A program made the position numbers and the translations under genes. A stretch of 64,000 bases of DNA from Fusicatenibacter sp. (lineage in GTDB: Bacteria > Bacillota > Clostridia > Lachnospirales > Lachnospiraceae). The DNA lies in contig JALEOU010000053.1 in assembly GCA_022766945.1 (NCBI GenBank), positions 16,332 to 80,331 on the forward strand, in the 5' to 3' direction. This document shows, piece by piece, positions 16,646 through 26,994 of the stretch (within the stretch, counting starts at the first letter, position 1; every line of letters begins with the position of its first letter). The notes beneath the pieces were generated by a model. The model did no database searches and was not told the origin of the DNA. It saw nothing but the letters and a program-made list of their open reading frames with translations.

Positions 16646-17174
16646 AAGAGAGGTTTTTGCCCGCCGCAAAATGGCAGATGAGACAGAGATTACTGCAAAA
16701 AGTGACCTGATATTCCAAAAGCTGATACAACTGCCCGAATTTCTGAAGGCAGAATATTTTTTTGCATATATGGATTTTAAAAAAGAGGTTATGACTGCAA
16801 AGATGATTGAGAAGGCATTTGCCCTTGGAAAGAAAGTCGCTGTTCCGAAAGTTGAAGGTGAAAATATGATATTTTATGAAATATGTGATTTCTCCAGACT
16901 GGAAAGCGGATATTTCGGGATCCCTGAACCGGAAGGCTGTAAAGAGTGCACCGCACAAAGCGGTTTCCTTCTGGTTCCGGGGGTAGCCTTTGATACGCAA
17001 AGACATCGAATCGGTTATGGAAAGGGGTTCTATGACCGGTATCTGGCGGCACACCCGGAGTTTTTCAAGGCTGCTGTAGCTTTTGAATTCCAGCTGTTTG
17101 ACGAGGTGCCGTATGAAAAAACGGATATTCTGCCGGATTTGCTGATAACGGAAAATCGTCTGATCCGTGGATGA
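16623..17174 (+). CDS. 5-Formyltetrahydrofolate cyclo-ligase
   Basis: The enzyme converts 5-formyl-THF to 5,10-methenyl-THF with ATP, returning stored folate to one-carbon metabolism. The 183-residue protein carries the C-terminal signature LVPGVAFDTQRHRIGYGKGFYDRYL (split here into VPGVAFD, RHRIGYGKGFYDRYL) and an N-terminal RREVFARRKM motif for binding polyglutamate and phosphate. It overlaps the DUF896 gene and is followed by proA after a short stretch holding a 13-base tandem duplication. Names in use include fthC, ygfA and yqgN. Confidence 0.93.
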   Translation: METKQSIRREVFARRKMADETEITAKSDLIFQKLIQLPEFLKAEYFFAYMDFKKEVMTAKMIEKAFALGKKVAVPKVEGENMIFYEICDFSRLESGYFGIPEPEGCKECTAQSGFLLVPGVAFDTQRHRIGYGKGFYDRYLAAHPEFFKAAVAFEFQLFDEVPYEKTDILPDLLITENRLIRG

Positions 17175-17182
17175 TTAGGAAG

Positions 17183-17212
17183 CATAGAACGAATACATAG
17201 AACGAATACATA
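17183..17212 (+). repeat. 13-bp tandem duplication before proA
   Basis: The unit CATAGAACGAATA occurs twice without spacing (17183-17195, 17196-17208) and a third partial CATA follows, ending at the proA ribosome binding site AAGGAGG. It looks like replication slippage. Confidence 0.9.
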
Positions 17213-17225
17213 AGGAGGTGCCCGG

Positions 17226-18470
17226 ATGACCCTGGAGGAAATTGGAAGCAAAGCGAAAGAAGCGGAAACGCGGCTTCGCACGATGGAGACAGTGAAAAAG
17301 AATGAAGTTCTGAAAAATGCGGCAAAAAATCTGATTGCCGGTTGTGACGAAATTCTGGCAGCCAATACTATTGATATGGAACATGGCAGGGAAAAGGGTA
17401 TGAGTCCGGGACTTCTTGATCGTCTTTTACTGACAAAGCAGCGTATTTGTGCTATGGCTGAAGGGATTTGTCAGGTGGCTGATCTGGAAGACCCGATCGG
17501 AGAGGTTCTGGAAATGAAGAAACGCCCGAATGGACTGTTGATCGGAAGAAAAAGAGTTCCATTAGGTGTTGTAGGCATGATTTATGAGGCGCGTCCCAAT
17601 GTGACAGCCGATGCCTTTGCATTGTGCTTCAAAACCGGTAATGCAGTGATACTAAAAGGAGGCAGCGATGCCATCTGCTCCAATAAAGCAATTGTTGATT
17701 CTATTCGTAAAACGTTAAGAGAGGCAGAGGTGCCGGAAGACGCCATCATTCTGATTGCGGATACCAGGAGAGAAACGACGGAACAATTTATGAAGCTGAA
17801 CCGCTATGTGGATGTTCTGATTCCAAGAGGCGGTGCAGGTCTGATTCGAAGTGTGGTCGAAAACAGTACGATTCCGGTGATTGAAACCGGTACAGGAAAT
17901 TGTCATATCTATGTGGATGAGACTGCAGACCTTACCATGGCAGTAAATATCATCCTGAATGCCAAAACACAACGTGTAGGAGTATGCAATGCCTGTGAAT
18001 CCATCGTTGTACATGAAAAAGTTCGTGAGCAGCTGCTTCCGGTGCTTGCGGAGCGCCTGGAGCAGAAAAATGTGGAGATGCGTGCGGATTCGCAGGCCAA
18101 AGCTTATATGCCAGGTGCAGTTGACGCGTGTGAGCAGGACTGGGGAACAGAATATCTGGACTATATCGTTTCTATCAAAACGGTATCTTCTGTTGACGAA
18201 GCCATTGCACATATTAACCGCTATAATACGGGACATTCAGAGGCAATCATTACCAATGACTATTCTCATGCACAGAAATTCCTCGATGAAATTGATGCAG
18301 CGGCAGTTTATGTCAATGCTTCTACGCGTTTTACGGACGGTTACGAATTTGGTTATGGAGCAGAAATCGGGATCAGTACACAAAAGCTCCATGCCAGAGG
18401 TCCCATGGGCCTTTTGGCCCTCACCACAACAAAATTTATTATCTATGGCAGCGGTCAGATCAGACCATAG
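17226..18470 (+). CDS. proA: Glutamate-5-semialdehyde dehydrogenase (gamma-glutamyl phosphate reductase)
   Basis: ProA reduces gamma-glutamyl phosphate to glutamate-5-semialdehyde with NADPH in proline synthesis. The 414-residue protein is of the usual length. Conserved blocks include [24 protein letters not shown], and [14 protein letters not shown], with the catalytic Cys in GVCNACES (about residue 255-262). AAGGAGGTG precedes the ATG. proB is not next to it here; the neighbour upstream is the folate cyclo-ligase. A terminator follows 20 bases after the stop. Confidence 0.96.
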   Translation: MTLEEIGSKAKEAETRLRTMETVKKNEVLKNAAKNLIAGCDEILAANTIDMEHGREKGMSPGLLDRLLLTKQRICAMAEGICQVADLEDPIGEVLEMKKRPNGLLIGRKRVPLGVVGMIYEARPNVTADAFALCFKTGNAVILKGGSDAICSNKAIVDSIRKTLREAEVPEDAIILIADTRRETTEQFMKLNRYVDVLIPRGGAGLIRSVVENSTIPVIETGTGNCHIYVDETADLTMAVNIILNAKTQRVGVCNACESIVVHEKVREQLLPVLAERLEQKNVEMRADSQAKAYMPGAVDACEQDWGTEYLDYIVSIKTVSSVDEAIAHINRYNTGHSEAIITNDYSHAQKFLDEIDAAAVYVNASTRFTDGYEFGYGAEIGISTQKLHARGPMGLLALTTTKFIIYGSGQIRP

Positions 18471-18490
18471 AGAATAAGTGGCAGGATGAG

Positions 18491-18524
18491 AAAAGAGTCA
18501 TGGATGCTTCCAAGACTCTTTTTT
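18491..18524 (+). terminator. Rho-independent terminator after proA
   Basis: AAAAGAGTC (18491-18499) pairs with GACTCTTTT (18514-18522), with an inner TGGA/TCCA pair, followed by a T-run. Confidence 0.8.
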
Positions 18525-18527
18525 GGC

Positions 18528-18557
18528 TTGCTCTTTTTGAAGGAATCATGTAAAATC
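18528..18557 (+). promoter_or_regulatory. Possible promoter of the miaB-mutS-mutL run
   Basis: TTGCTC (18528-18533) and TAAAAT (18552-18557) are 18 bases apart, directly after the proA terminator and about 50 bases before miaB. The match is moderate. Confidence 0.4.
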
Positions 18558-18606
18558 AAAATGCAGCTTTTTAATATTACAGCTGAGGATCAGAAAGGAT
18601 AATACT

Positions 18607-20070
18607 ATGATATATCAGAATATAGATCTGGATCAGATTGATCTGAACTGTCCTGTTCCCGAAGAAGAACCGGAGCGGCAGTATTATTATATGGCTCTTG
18701 CGCGCAGTCTGGTACGTGAAAAGTCAAGGGAACTTGGCAGGCCGCTCTATGCATGTACTCAGACTTTTGGATGCCAGATGAATGCAAGAGATTCGGAAAA
18801 ACTGGAAGGTATTCTCGAAGCGATTGGATACGAGAAAACAGAAAGTGAGAAGGCAGATTTTGTGATTTATAATACCTGTACTGTCCGTGAAAATGCCAAC
18901 CTGCGAGTCTACGGGCGTTTAGGACAGCTGGGCAAATATAAAAAGAAAAACCCGCATATGATCATAGCACTGTGCGGATGTATGATGCAGGAACCGCAAG
19001 TCGTTGAGAAACTCAAAAAGAGTTATCGTTTTATCAACCTGATTTTTGGTACGCATAATCTTTACCGCTTTGCCGAATATGTGGCGAGAGCGCTTACCGA
19101 GGATTCCATGATCATCGACATCTGGAAAGATACCGATCAGATTGTGGAGAATCTTCCGGTTGATCGAAAATATTCTTTTAAATCTGGTGTCAATATCATG
19201 TTCGGATGCAATAATTTCTGCAGCTACTGTATTGTGCCCTATGTGCGCGGACGCGAGCGAAGCCGGAAGCCGGAGGAGATTCTCCAGGAGATCCGCCGCC
19301 TGGTATCAGACGGTGTTGTGGAAGTTATGCTCCTTGGACAGAATGTCAATTCGTATGGAAAAAATCTGGAACAGCCGGTTTCATTTGCCAAGCTGCTTCT
19401 GGAGGTGGAAAAAACAGAAGGCCTGAAACGAATTCGCTTTATGACTTCCCACCCGAAAGATCTCTCAGAGGAACTGATTGAAGTGATGGCAAAGAGCAAA
19501 AAAGTGTGCCGTCATCTGCATCTGCCGCTGCAGTCCGGCAGCAGCAGAATTTTAAAACGGATGAACCGCCGCTATACGAAAGAACAGTATCTGGAGCTGG
19601 TGGAGCGAATCAGAAAAGCAATGCCGGATATTTCACTGACTACAGACATTATTGTCGGCTTTCCGGGTGAGACGGAGGAAGATTTTCAGGAAACACTGGA
19701 TGTTGTGCGCCGTGTCCGCTTTGACAGTGCATTTACGTTCCAGTATTCCAGAAGAACAGGTACACCTGCAGCAGCTATGGACGATCAGATTCCCCCGGAA
19801 GTGGTGAAAGATCGCTTTGACCGGCTGCTGGAAGAAGTGCAGAAGATTGCAAAAGAAGTCTGCAGCCGTGATGTCCATACCGTCCAGGAGGTATTGGTGG
19901 AGAGTATCAATGAACAGGATGCTTCCCTTGTGACCGGACGTATGAGCAATAATACGTTGGTGCATTTTCCAGGTGATTCCTCTTTGATCGGAACACTTCA
20001 GAAGGTATATTTAACAGAATGCAAAGGCTTTTACTATATGGGAACGCCTGTTGCAACGGAGGAAAAATAA
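18607..20070 (+). CDS. miaB: tRNA-2-methylthio-N6-dimethylallyladenosine synthase MiaB
   Basis: MiaB is a radical SAM enzyme that adds a methylthio group to i6A37 of tRNAs reading UNN codons. The 487-residue protein has an N-terminal UPF0004 domain with cluster cysteines in FGCQMNARDSE (C56), NTCTVRENA and CGCMMQ. The radical SAM motif CNNFCSYC lies near residues 201-208, and a C-terminal TRAM domain ends the protein. miaA, which makes the substrate i6A37, lies three genes downstream on the same strand, so one transcript may serve both steps. mutS starts one base after the stop. Confidence 0.96.
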   Translation: MIYQNIDLDQIDLNCPVPEEEPERQYYYMALARSLVREKSRELGRPLYACTQTFGCQMNARDSEKLEGILEAIGYEKTESEKADFVIYNTCTVRENANLRVYGRLGQLGKYKKKNPHMIIALCGCMMQEPQVVEKLKKSYRFINLIFGTHNLYRFAEYVARALTEDSMIIDIWKDTDQIVENLPVDRKYSFKSGVNIMFGCNNFCSYCIVPYVRGRERSRKPEEILQEIRRLVSDGVVEVMLLGQNVNSYGKNLEQPVSFAKLLLEVEKTEGLKRIRFMTSHPKDLSEELIEVMAKSKKVCRHLHLPLQSGSSRILKRMNRRYTKEQYLELVERIRKAMPDISLTTDIIVGFPGETEEDFQETLDVVRRVRFDSAFTFQYSRRTGTPAAAMDDQIPPEVVKDRFDRLLEEVQKIAKEVCSRDVHTVQEVLVESINEQDASLVTGRMSNNTLVHFPGDSSLIGTLQKVYLTECKGFYYMGTPVATEEK

Positions 20071-20071
20071 A

Positions 20072-22714
20072 GTGGCATTATCACCAATGATGCAGCATTA
20101 TGTTGCTACGAAAGAAGAATATAAAGACTGTATCCTGTTTTACCGTCTGGGCGATTTCTACGAAATGTTTTTCGAAGATGCCAAAACAGTGTCCAGGGAA
20201 CTGGAACTGACTTTGACAGGAAAAGACTGCGGACTTCCCGAACGTGCTCCTATGTGCGGTATTCCCTATCATGCGGCGGAGACCTATATTAATCGTCTGG
20301 TGGAAAAGGGATACAAGATTGCGATCTGCGAACAGATGGAGGATCCCAAACTGGCCAAGGGGATTGTAAAAAGAGAAGTGATCCGGGTGGTAACGCCGGG
20401 TACAACGCTGATTCCTCAGGGACTCGATGAGACAAAAAACAATTATCTGATGTCCATCGTCTGCACAGAAGGATGTTTTGGAATTTCAATTGCAGATATT
20501 TCCACCGGACAGTGTATGGTAACCGAGATGGAGAAAAACCGCAGACTGACCGATGAGATTACCAAATTTATGCCTTCTGAGATTATCTGTAATCAGTCCT
20601 TTCTTCTGTGCGGAGTCGATCTGGAGGATTTGAGAAACCGGCTTCATATTTGTATCAATGCTCTGGATGACTGGTATTTTGATGATGAACTCTGCAGGAG
20701 AGCTTTGCGGGAGCAGTTTCACGTTTCTTCCATGGAAGGACTCGGGATTGCCGATTACAACTGCGGCACGATTGCGGCAGGAGCCTTGTTTTTATATCTG
20801 CATGAGACTCAGAAATCAGACCTTTCTCATATGAATACCATTACGCCCTACGTGACGGAAAAATATATGCTGATTGACAGCTCCAGCCGGCGAAATCTGG
20901 AACTTGTTGAAACCTTAAGAGAGAAGCAAAAAAGAGGTTCCCTGCTCTGGGTATTGGATAAAACACGCACAGCGATGGGGGCCAGGCTGCTGAGAAGTTA
21001 TGTGGAACAGCCACTGATTGAACGTGACGAGATCAATCAGAGGCTCGACGCGATTGAGCAGCTGAATGAGCAGGCTATGGTTCGGGAAGAGATCCGGGAA
21101 TATCTGCAGCCTGTCTATGATCTGGAGCGTCTGGTCAGCCGAATCAGCTATCAGTCAGCCAATCCCCGTGATCTGATTGCCTTTAAATCTTCCCTGCAAA
21201 TGCTTCCGTTTATCAAACAGCTGTTAAACTCCTTTCCGGATGGTCTTCTTTTGGAGATTCAGAATGATCTGGATCCGTTGGAGGATCTTTATCAGCTGAT
21301 TGATGCATCGATCGTTGATGACCCGCCTTATCTGATGCGGGAAGGGGGTATTATCAAGGACGGCTATCATGAAATGGTGGACAATTACCGGAATGCTAAG
21401 AGAGAAGGAAAACAATGGCTAAGCGAACTGGAGGCAGACGAACGGGAAAAAACAGGAATCCGGAATCTGAAGGTGAAATATAACAAAGTATTCGGGTATT
21501 ATCTTGAAGTGACCAATTCTTTCAAGGATCTCGTTCCGGATTATTATTCCAGAAAACAGACTCTGACAAACGCGGAGCGTTATATTACGCCCAGATTAAA
21601 AGAACTGGAGGATACGATTCTTGGTGCTGAGGATAAACTGTATGCTCTGGAATATGATCTGTTCTGCAAAGTGCGTGATACGGTGGCAGGTGAAGTGACC
21701 AGAATCCAGAAAACGGCCAGGGCTGTTGCAAAGCTCGATGTCTTTACTTCTCTTTCTTATGTTGCGGAACACAATCACTATGTGAGGCCAAAGCTGAATA
21801 ACAAAGGAAAAATTGAGATCAAAGACGGTCGTCATCCGGTTGTGGAAAAAATGATCCCAAATGACATGTTCATTGCCAATGACACGTTTCTGGATAATGG
21901 AGAGCACAAAGTTGCGATCATTACGGGTCCTAATATGGCGGGAAAATCCACGTATATGCGTCAGACAGCACTGATTGTGCTAATGGCACAGATTGGCTCT
22001 TTTGTTCCGGCGTCAAAAGCCAATATCGGGATTGTCGACCGGATTTTTACCCGTGTGGGAGCTTCCGATGATCTGGCAAGCGGCCAGAGTACATTTATGG
22101 TTGAAATGACAGAGGTCGCAAATATTCTGAGAAATGCCACATCCAACAGTCTTCTGATTCTCGATGAAATCGGACGTGGAACCAGTACGTTTGACGGGCT
22201 TTCCATCGCCTGGGCCGTGATTGAACATGTGGCGAATCCCAAACTGCTTGGAGCAAAGACTTTATTTGCAACCCACTATCATGAACTGACAGAACTGGAG
22301 GGAAAACTTCCCGGGGTTCATAATTACTGCATTGCTGTTAAAGAGAAAGGTGACGAGATCGTTTTCCTTCGAAAAATCATTAACGGAGGTGCTGATAAGA
22401 GTTACGGTATCCAGGTTGCACGTCTGGCGGGGGTTCCGGAGTCTGTCCTTCGCAGGGCAGAAGAACTTGTACAGGAACTCAGTGACGCAGATATCACAGC
22501 AGCCGTAAAGGATCTGAGCACGCCGAAAAAGACCAGAAACAAACCGGTACATTATGACGAAGTTGATGTCCAGCAGATGTCTCTGTTTGATACGGTACAG
22601 GATGACGATATTATTAAAGAGCTTTCGGAGCTTGATATAACGAATATGACACCGATGGACGCTATGAATACACTGTATCGTTTCCAGGGAAGAGTCAAGA
22701 ATCGTTGGAAATAA
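20072..22714 (+). CDS. mutS: DNA mismatch repair ATPase MutS
   Basis: MutS recognises mismatches and small loops and recruits MutL. With GTG at 20072 as start (CGGAGG 8 bases before it) the protein has 880 residues. The Phe-x-Glu mismatch-contact motif is FYE at residues 29-31. Walker A GPNMAGKST lies near 619-627, followed by the DEIGRGTSTFDG block and ATHYHELTELE. A TTG at 20051 would give 7 extra residues but overlaps miaB. mutL follows with its ATG 23 bases after the stop. Confidence 0.97.
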   Translation: MALSPMMQHYVATKEEYKDCILFYRLGDFYEMFFEDAKTVSRELELTLTGKDCGLPERAPMCGIPYHAAETYINRLVEKGYKIAICEQMEDPKLAKGIVKREVIRVVTPGTTLIPQGLDETKNNYLMSIVCTEGCFGISIADISTGQCMVTEMEKNRRLTDEITKFMPSEIICNQSFLLCGVDLEDLRNRLHICINALDDWYFDDELCRRALREQFHVSSMEGLGIADYNCGTIAAGALFLYLHETQKSDLSHMNTITPYVTEKYMLIDSSSRRNLELVETLREKQKRGSLLWVLDKTRTAMGARLLRSYVEQPLIERDEINQRLDAIEQLNEQAMVREEIREYLQPVYDLERLVSRISYQSANPRDLIAFKSSLQMLPFIKQLLNSFPDGLLLEIQNDLDPLEDLYQLIDASIVDDPPYLMREGGIIKDGYHEMVDNYRNAKREGKQWLSELEADEREKTGIRNLKVKYNKVFGYYLEVTNSFKDLVPDYYSRKQTLTNAERYITPRLKELEDTILGAEDKLYALEYDLFCKVRDTVAGEVTRIQKTARAVAKLDVFTSLSYVAEHNHYVRPKLNNKGKIEIKDGRHPVVEKMIPNDMFIANDTFLDNGEHKVAIITGPNMAGKSTYMRQTALIVLMAQIGSFVPASKANIGIVDRIFTRVGASDDLASGQSTFMVEMTEVANILRNATSNSLLILDEIGRGTSTFDGLSIAWAVIEHVANPKLLGAKTLFATHYHELTELEGKLPGVHNYCIAVKEKGDEIVFLRKIINGGADKSYGIQVARLAGVPESVLRRAEELVQELSDADITAAVKDLSTPKKTRNKPVHYDEVDVQQMSLFDTVQDDDIIKELSELDITNMTPMDAMNTLYRFQGRVKNRWK

Positions 22715-22737
22715 AGAGAAAGTTGAAAGGAGCAGCA

Positions 22738-24705
22738 ATGGGAACTATCGCGATACTCGATCAGAACACGATTGATAAAATTGCAGCCGGAGAGGTTGTG
22801 GAGCGTCCGGCATCTGTTGTCAAAGAATTGGTTGAGAACGCCATAGACGCAGGAGCTACCGCGATTACGGTGGAAATTCGTGACGGAGGAATTTCCTTTA
22901 TCCGCATCACGGATAACGGCAGCGGGATACCTTCTGATCAGGTTCCCCTCGCTTTCCTTCGTCACGCCACCAGCAAGATCCGATCGGTGGAAGAATTGTC
23001 CCAAATTGCATCTCTTGGGTTTCGGGGTGAGGCGTTATCCAGCATCTCTGCGGTTTCACAGGTAGAGATGATTACGAAGACGCCGGATTCGCTCACAGGC
23101 ACCCGATATGTGATTGAAGGCGGCATTGAGAAAAACATGGAAGAAGTGGGAGCGCCCAATGGAACTACGTTCCTTGTCCGAAATCTTTTTTACAACACAC
23201 CGGCCAGGCAGAAGTTTTTGAGAACAGCCATGACAGAAGCAAATGCCGTCACGCAGGTTGTGGAACAGCTTGCGCTCTCTCATCCTGGAATTTCTTTTAA
23301 ATATATGGTCAATACCCAGACGAAACTTCACACCAGCGGAAACAGAAATTTAAAGGAACTGGTCTACCATATTTACGGAAGAGATATTGCACGAGAGCTG
23401 ATCGAGATTCATTCGGAAAGTTCACTTCTTCATGTGGATGGCTTTATCGGAAAACCGGTGGTATCGAGAGGAAACCGGAACTTTGAAAATTATTATGTGA
23501 ATGACCGTTATGTAAAAAGTAAGCTGCTTGCGAAAGCGATTGAAGACGGATATCATACTTCCATGATGCAGCACAAATACCCGTTTACTTTGCTTTATAT
23601 TCAGATGGATGGAACCGCAGTAGATGTCAATGTCCATCCGACGAAAATGGAACTGCGTTTTTCAAGACAGGAAGAAATCTATGCCCAGATAACGAAAATG
23701 ATAACAGATGCACTGCATCACAGGGAACAGATCGTTCATGTCTCATTGGATGAGAAGAAAAAAGAAGAGGAAAAGTCTCTGATCAGAGAGCAGATCCCTG
23801 AGCCTTTCGAACAAAAGCGAAGACAGAACGATCAGGCATTGCGCCCTGCTCTTCCGGTTCATCCTGTATCACCTTCCGGGAGAATGCCGGTTTTTCCGGA
23901 AAAAGAAAACAGGAGCCTGTCAGAAACAGGAACTTATTCGAAAACGCAGAGCCGCAAAGACGAATGCCTTACAAAAGAAGAGGAGGCATTGTTTCAGAAG
24001 AACTTGAAAACTTCCCGCGAATTTTCCGCGCAGAAACACTCTGCAGCAGATACGGTAACGGAAGAGCAGCCGTTGCGGCAAGCGGAGCAGATGGAATTAT
24101 TTGAGGATGACTTTCTGTCAAAAGAAGCAAAAAAATCACATACGGTGATCGGTCAGGTATTTGATACCTACTGGCTGGTACAGTATGAGGACAATTTATA
24201 TATCATTGATCAGCATGCTGCCCACGAAAAAATTCTTTATGAGCGCATGATGAAAAATTACCGGGAAAAAGAAATCCTCTCGCAGATGGTGAGCCCTCCT
24301 ATGGTTGTGACATTGACAACCAAAGAGGGGGAACTTCTGAATCGTCATGCCGGTCTCTTTGCCTCGTTTGGCTATGAGATTTCTGCATTTGGAGGCAATG
24401 AATACGCAATCAGCGCAGTACCTCACAATCTTTACGGTATTGCAACGGAAGAGCTCTTTGTGGAGATTCTGGATCATCTGGAAGAGTTTAGTGATAAACC
24501 GCCGGAAATACTTACAGAAAAACTGGCTTCCATGTCCTGTAAAGCAGCGGTAAAGGGAAATCAGAAGCTGTCAGGAGCGGAAGTTGAGAACATCATCGAT
24601 GAGCTGCTGAAACTTGATGATCCATACCATTGTCCCCACGGACGCCCAACGATCATTTCATTTAGCAGGAAGGATCTGGAAAAGAAATTTAAACGAATTG
24701 TTTAG
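22738..24705 (+). CDS. mutL: DNA mismatch repair endonuclease MutL
   Basis: MutL couples mismatch recognition to strand incision. The 655-residue protein starts at ATG 22738 after AAAGGAG. The N-terminal GHKL ATPase shows ENAIDAGAT, DNGSGI and GFRGEALSS. A Lys/Glu/Gln-rich linker (about 340-465) joins it to the C-terminal dimerisation domain. That domain has DQHAAHEKILYE, the DQHA(X)2E(X)4E metal-binding endonuclease motif, together with SCKAAVKGN and CPHGRPT. The protein should therefore nick DNA itself, as expected where MutH is absent. Confidence 0.97.
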   Translation: MGTIAILDQNTIDKIAAGEVVERPASVVKELVENAIDAGATAITVEIRDGGISFIRITDNGSGIPSDQVPLAFLRHATSKIRSVEELSQIASLGFRGEALSSISAVSQVEMITKTPDSLTGTRYVIEGGIEKNMEEVGAPNGTTFLVRNLFYNTPARQKFLRTAMTEANAVTQVVEQLALSHPGISFKYMVNTQTKLHTSGNRNLKELVYHIYGRDIARELIEIHSESSLLHVDGFIGKPVVSRGNRNFENYYVNDRYVKSKLLAKAIEDGYHTSMMQHKYPFTLLYIQMDGTAVDVNVHPTKMELRFSRQEEIYAQITKMITDALHHREQIVHVSLDEKKKEEEKSLIREQIPEPFEQKRRQNDQALRPALPVHPVSPSGRMPVFPEKENRSLSETGTYSKTQSRKDECLTKEEEALFQKNLKTSREFSAQKHSAADTVTEEQPLRQAEQMELFEDDFLSKEAKKSHTVIGQVFDTYWLVQYEDNLYIIDQHAAHEKILYERMMKNYREKEILSQMVSPPMVVTLTTKEGELLNRHAGLFASFGYEISAFGGNEYAISAVPHNLYGIATEELFVEILDHLEEFSDKPPEILTEKLASMSCKAAVKGNQKLSGAEVENIIDELLKLDDPYHCPHGRPTIISFSRKDLEKKFKRIV

Positions 24706-24714
24706 GAGAATGGA

Positions 24715-25671
24715 TTGAAAAGACCATTATTAATTTTAACAGGCCCCACAGCTGTGGGAAAAACAAAACTTTCGATCGCCCTTGCCAAAGCGGTGAACGG
24801 TGCGGTCATTTCAGCGGATTCCATGCAGATTTACCGCTATATGGATATCGGTTCTGCAAAAATCCGAAAGGATGAGATGGATGGTATACGGCATTACCTG
24901 GTGGATGTTCTGGACCCGCGGGAAGAATTTCATGTCGCCCGTTTTCAGGAGATGGCACACGAGGCTATGGAAGAAATCTATCAAAACGGACAGATACCCA
25001 TTGTGGTAGGAGGAACAGGATTTTATATACAGGCGCTGCTGAAGGAAGTTGATTTTTCGGAGAGCCATGGGGAACTGCCCTTTCGCAGGGAACTGGAGCG
25101 GGAGGCTGCTTCGGAAGGCGGTCCTGAGAGACTGCATCGGCGTCTGTCGGAGGTGGATCCGGCATCCGCATATGCAATTCATCCGCATAATGTGAAACGT
25201 GTGATTCGTGCTCTTGAATACTATGAGGAAACCGGACGACCGATTTCGGAACACAATGAAGAGCAGAAAGAAAAGGAACCGCCTTATACGTTTGCCTATT
25301 TTGTGCTGAACGATGAGCGTGAGCATTTGTATCGGCGCATTGATCAGAGAGTGGATGATATGATCGCCGAAGGTTTGGTGGATGAGGTGCGCAGATTGCG
25401 GCAAATGGGGTATGAGAGTGATCTTGTCTCGATGCAGGGCCTTGGTTATAAAGAACTGTTTCCCTATCTGGACGGCGAATGTACGCTGGAAGAAGCCATA
25501 TACGTCATAAAGCGGGATACCAGGCATTTTGCGAAGCGTCAGCTTACCTGGTTTCGGCGGGAAAAGGATGTCATCTGGCTGAACAAACCGGAATTTAATT
25601 ATGATGAAGATAAAATCCTGAAACAAATGCTTTCCGTTTGGCAGGAAAAAAGAAATGAGGAGTCAGAATAA
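24715..25671 (+). CDS. miaA: tRNA dimethylallyltransferase MiaA
   Basis: MiaA transfers a dimethylallyl group to N6 of adenosine 37 in tRNA, the step before MiaB. The 318-residue protein has the P-loop GPTAVGKT (8-15), the substrate-entry Asp in SADSMQIYR, and the conserved HNVKRVIRALEYYE and RHFAKRQLTWFR blocks. The start appears to be TTG at 24715 after TAGGAGA; an ATG at 24710 is out of frame. Its stop abuts the start of the next gene. Confidence 0.95.
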   Translation: MKRPLLILTGPTAVGKTKLSIALAKAVNGAVISADSMQIYRYMDIGSAKIRKDEMDGIRHYLVDVLDPREEFHVARFQEMAHEAMEEIYQNGQIPIVVGGTGFYIQALLKEVDFSESHGELPFRRELEREAASEGGPERLHRRLSEVDPASAYAIHPHNVKRVIRALEYYEETGRPISEHNEEQKEKEPPYTFAYFVLNDEREHLYRRIDQRVDDMIAEGLVDEVRRLRQMGYESDLVSMQGLGYKELFPYLDGECTLEEAIYVIKRDTRHFAKRQLTWFRREKDVIWLNKPEFNYDEDKILKQMLSVWQEKRNEESE

Positions 25672-26961
25672 ATGTTGACAGAAAATGCTTCTATGTATGC
25701 AAAATTTGGAATTTCCAAGGAGGTCCTTGGGTTTGGAACAAAAATTGAAGAGGAACTAAAAGAGCGATTTGCCAAAATAGACGAGGTCGCAGAGTATAAT
25801 CAGCTGAAAGTGATTCATGCCATGCAGGTGAATAAGGTCAGTGAAGCGTGCCTTTATTCCACGACAGGATACGGTTACAATGACCTGGGCCGTGATACGC
25901 TGGAAAAGGTTTACGCGACTGCCTTTGGTACAGAGGACGCACTTGTACGGCCGCAGATTGCATGCGGCACACACGCACTTGCAGTTGCTCTTTCCGGAAA
26001 CCTTCGTCCTGGCGACGAACTGCTCTCCCCGGTCGGAAAGCCTTACGATACACTCGAGGAAGTCATCGGAATCCGTCCTTCCAATGGATCTCTTGCGGAA
26101 TATGGTGTTACCTATCGTCAGGTAGACTTAAAAGAAGACGGTTCGTTTGATTACGAAGGAATTGCAAAAGCATTGAATGAACGCACAAAACTGGTGACAA
26201 TTCAGCGTTCAAAAGGTTACCAGACGCGTGCGACGCTGTCTGTCACCAGAATCGGAGAATTGATTTCTTTTATCAAAGGTATTAAACCGGATGTGATCTG
26301 TATGGTGGATAACTGTTACGGGGAATTCGTTGAGAAAAAAGAGCCTTCCGATGTGGGAGCAGATCTCATAGTGGGTTCCCTGATCAAAAACCCGGGAGGC
26401 GGACTTGCTCCGGCAGGAGGATATATCGCAGGAAAGAAAGAGTATGTGGAAAATGCTGCTTTCCGTTTGCTTTCCCCAGGACTTGGCAAGGAAGTCGGTG
26501 CGTCACTGGGTGTAAATTCTTCTTTCTATCAGGGATTTTTCCTGGCTCCGACTGTGACCGCAGGAGCGCTCAAAGGAGCTGTTTTTGCAGCGAATATCTA
26601 TGAACGTCTCGGTTTTGCCGTAGTTCCCAATGGAAAAGAAAGCCGTCACGATATTATTCAGGCTGTAACATTTGGCACGCCTGAGGGTGTCATCGCATTC
26701 TGCCAGGGAATCCAGGCAGCAGCTCCGGTTGACAGTTTTGTTGCACCGGAACCCTGGGATATGCCAGGATATGACAGTCCGGTTATTATGGCAGCAGGTG
26801 CTTTTGTACAGGGCTCATCCATTGAACTTTCCGCGGATGGACCGATCAAACCTCCCTATGCGGTTTATTTTCAGGGCGGTCTTACGTGGCAGCATGCAAA
26901 ACTTGGAATACTTATGAGCCTTCAGAAACTGCTGGATGCAGGAATTGTAAGACTTCCATAA
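25672..26961 (+). CDS. Methionine gamma-lyase-like PLP protein (aluminium resistance / YnbB family)
   Basis: This 429-residue protein belongs to the PLP-dependent family named for aluminium resistance and methionine gamma-lyase (B. subtilis YnbB). The PLP-binding Lys is probably in GSLIKNPGGGLAP (about residue 240), with the cofactor-binding Asp in CMVDNCYGEFVE. Activity on sulfur amino acids is suggested by family membership only. The ATG directly follows the miaA stop and GAGGAG lies within miaA. In several clostridia it sits, as here, next to miaA. Confidence 0.9.
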   Translation: MLTENASMYAKFGISKEVLGFGTKIEEELKERFAKIDEVAEYNQLKVIHAMQVNKVSEACLYSTTGYGYNDLGRDTLEKVYATAFGTEDALVRPQIACGTHALAVALSGNLRPGDELLSPVGKPYDTLEEVIGIRPSNGSLAEYGVTYRQVDLKEDGSFDYEGIAKALNERTKLVTIQRSKGYQTRATLSVTRIGELISFIKGIKPDVICMVDNCYGEFVEKKEPSDVGADLIVGSLIKNPGGGLAPAGGYIAGKKEYVENAAFRLLSPGLGKEVGASLGVNSSFYQGFFLAPTVTAGALKGAVFAANIYERLGFAVVPNGKESRHDIIQAVTFGTPEGVIAFCQGIQAAAPVDSFVAPEPWDMPGYDSPVIMAAGAFVQGSSIELSADGPIKPPYAVYFQGGLTWQHAKLGILMSLQKLLDAGIVRLP

Positions 26962-26994
26962 CAAAAACGATATCAGGTAAAGGATAGGTATGCG

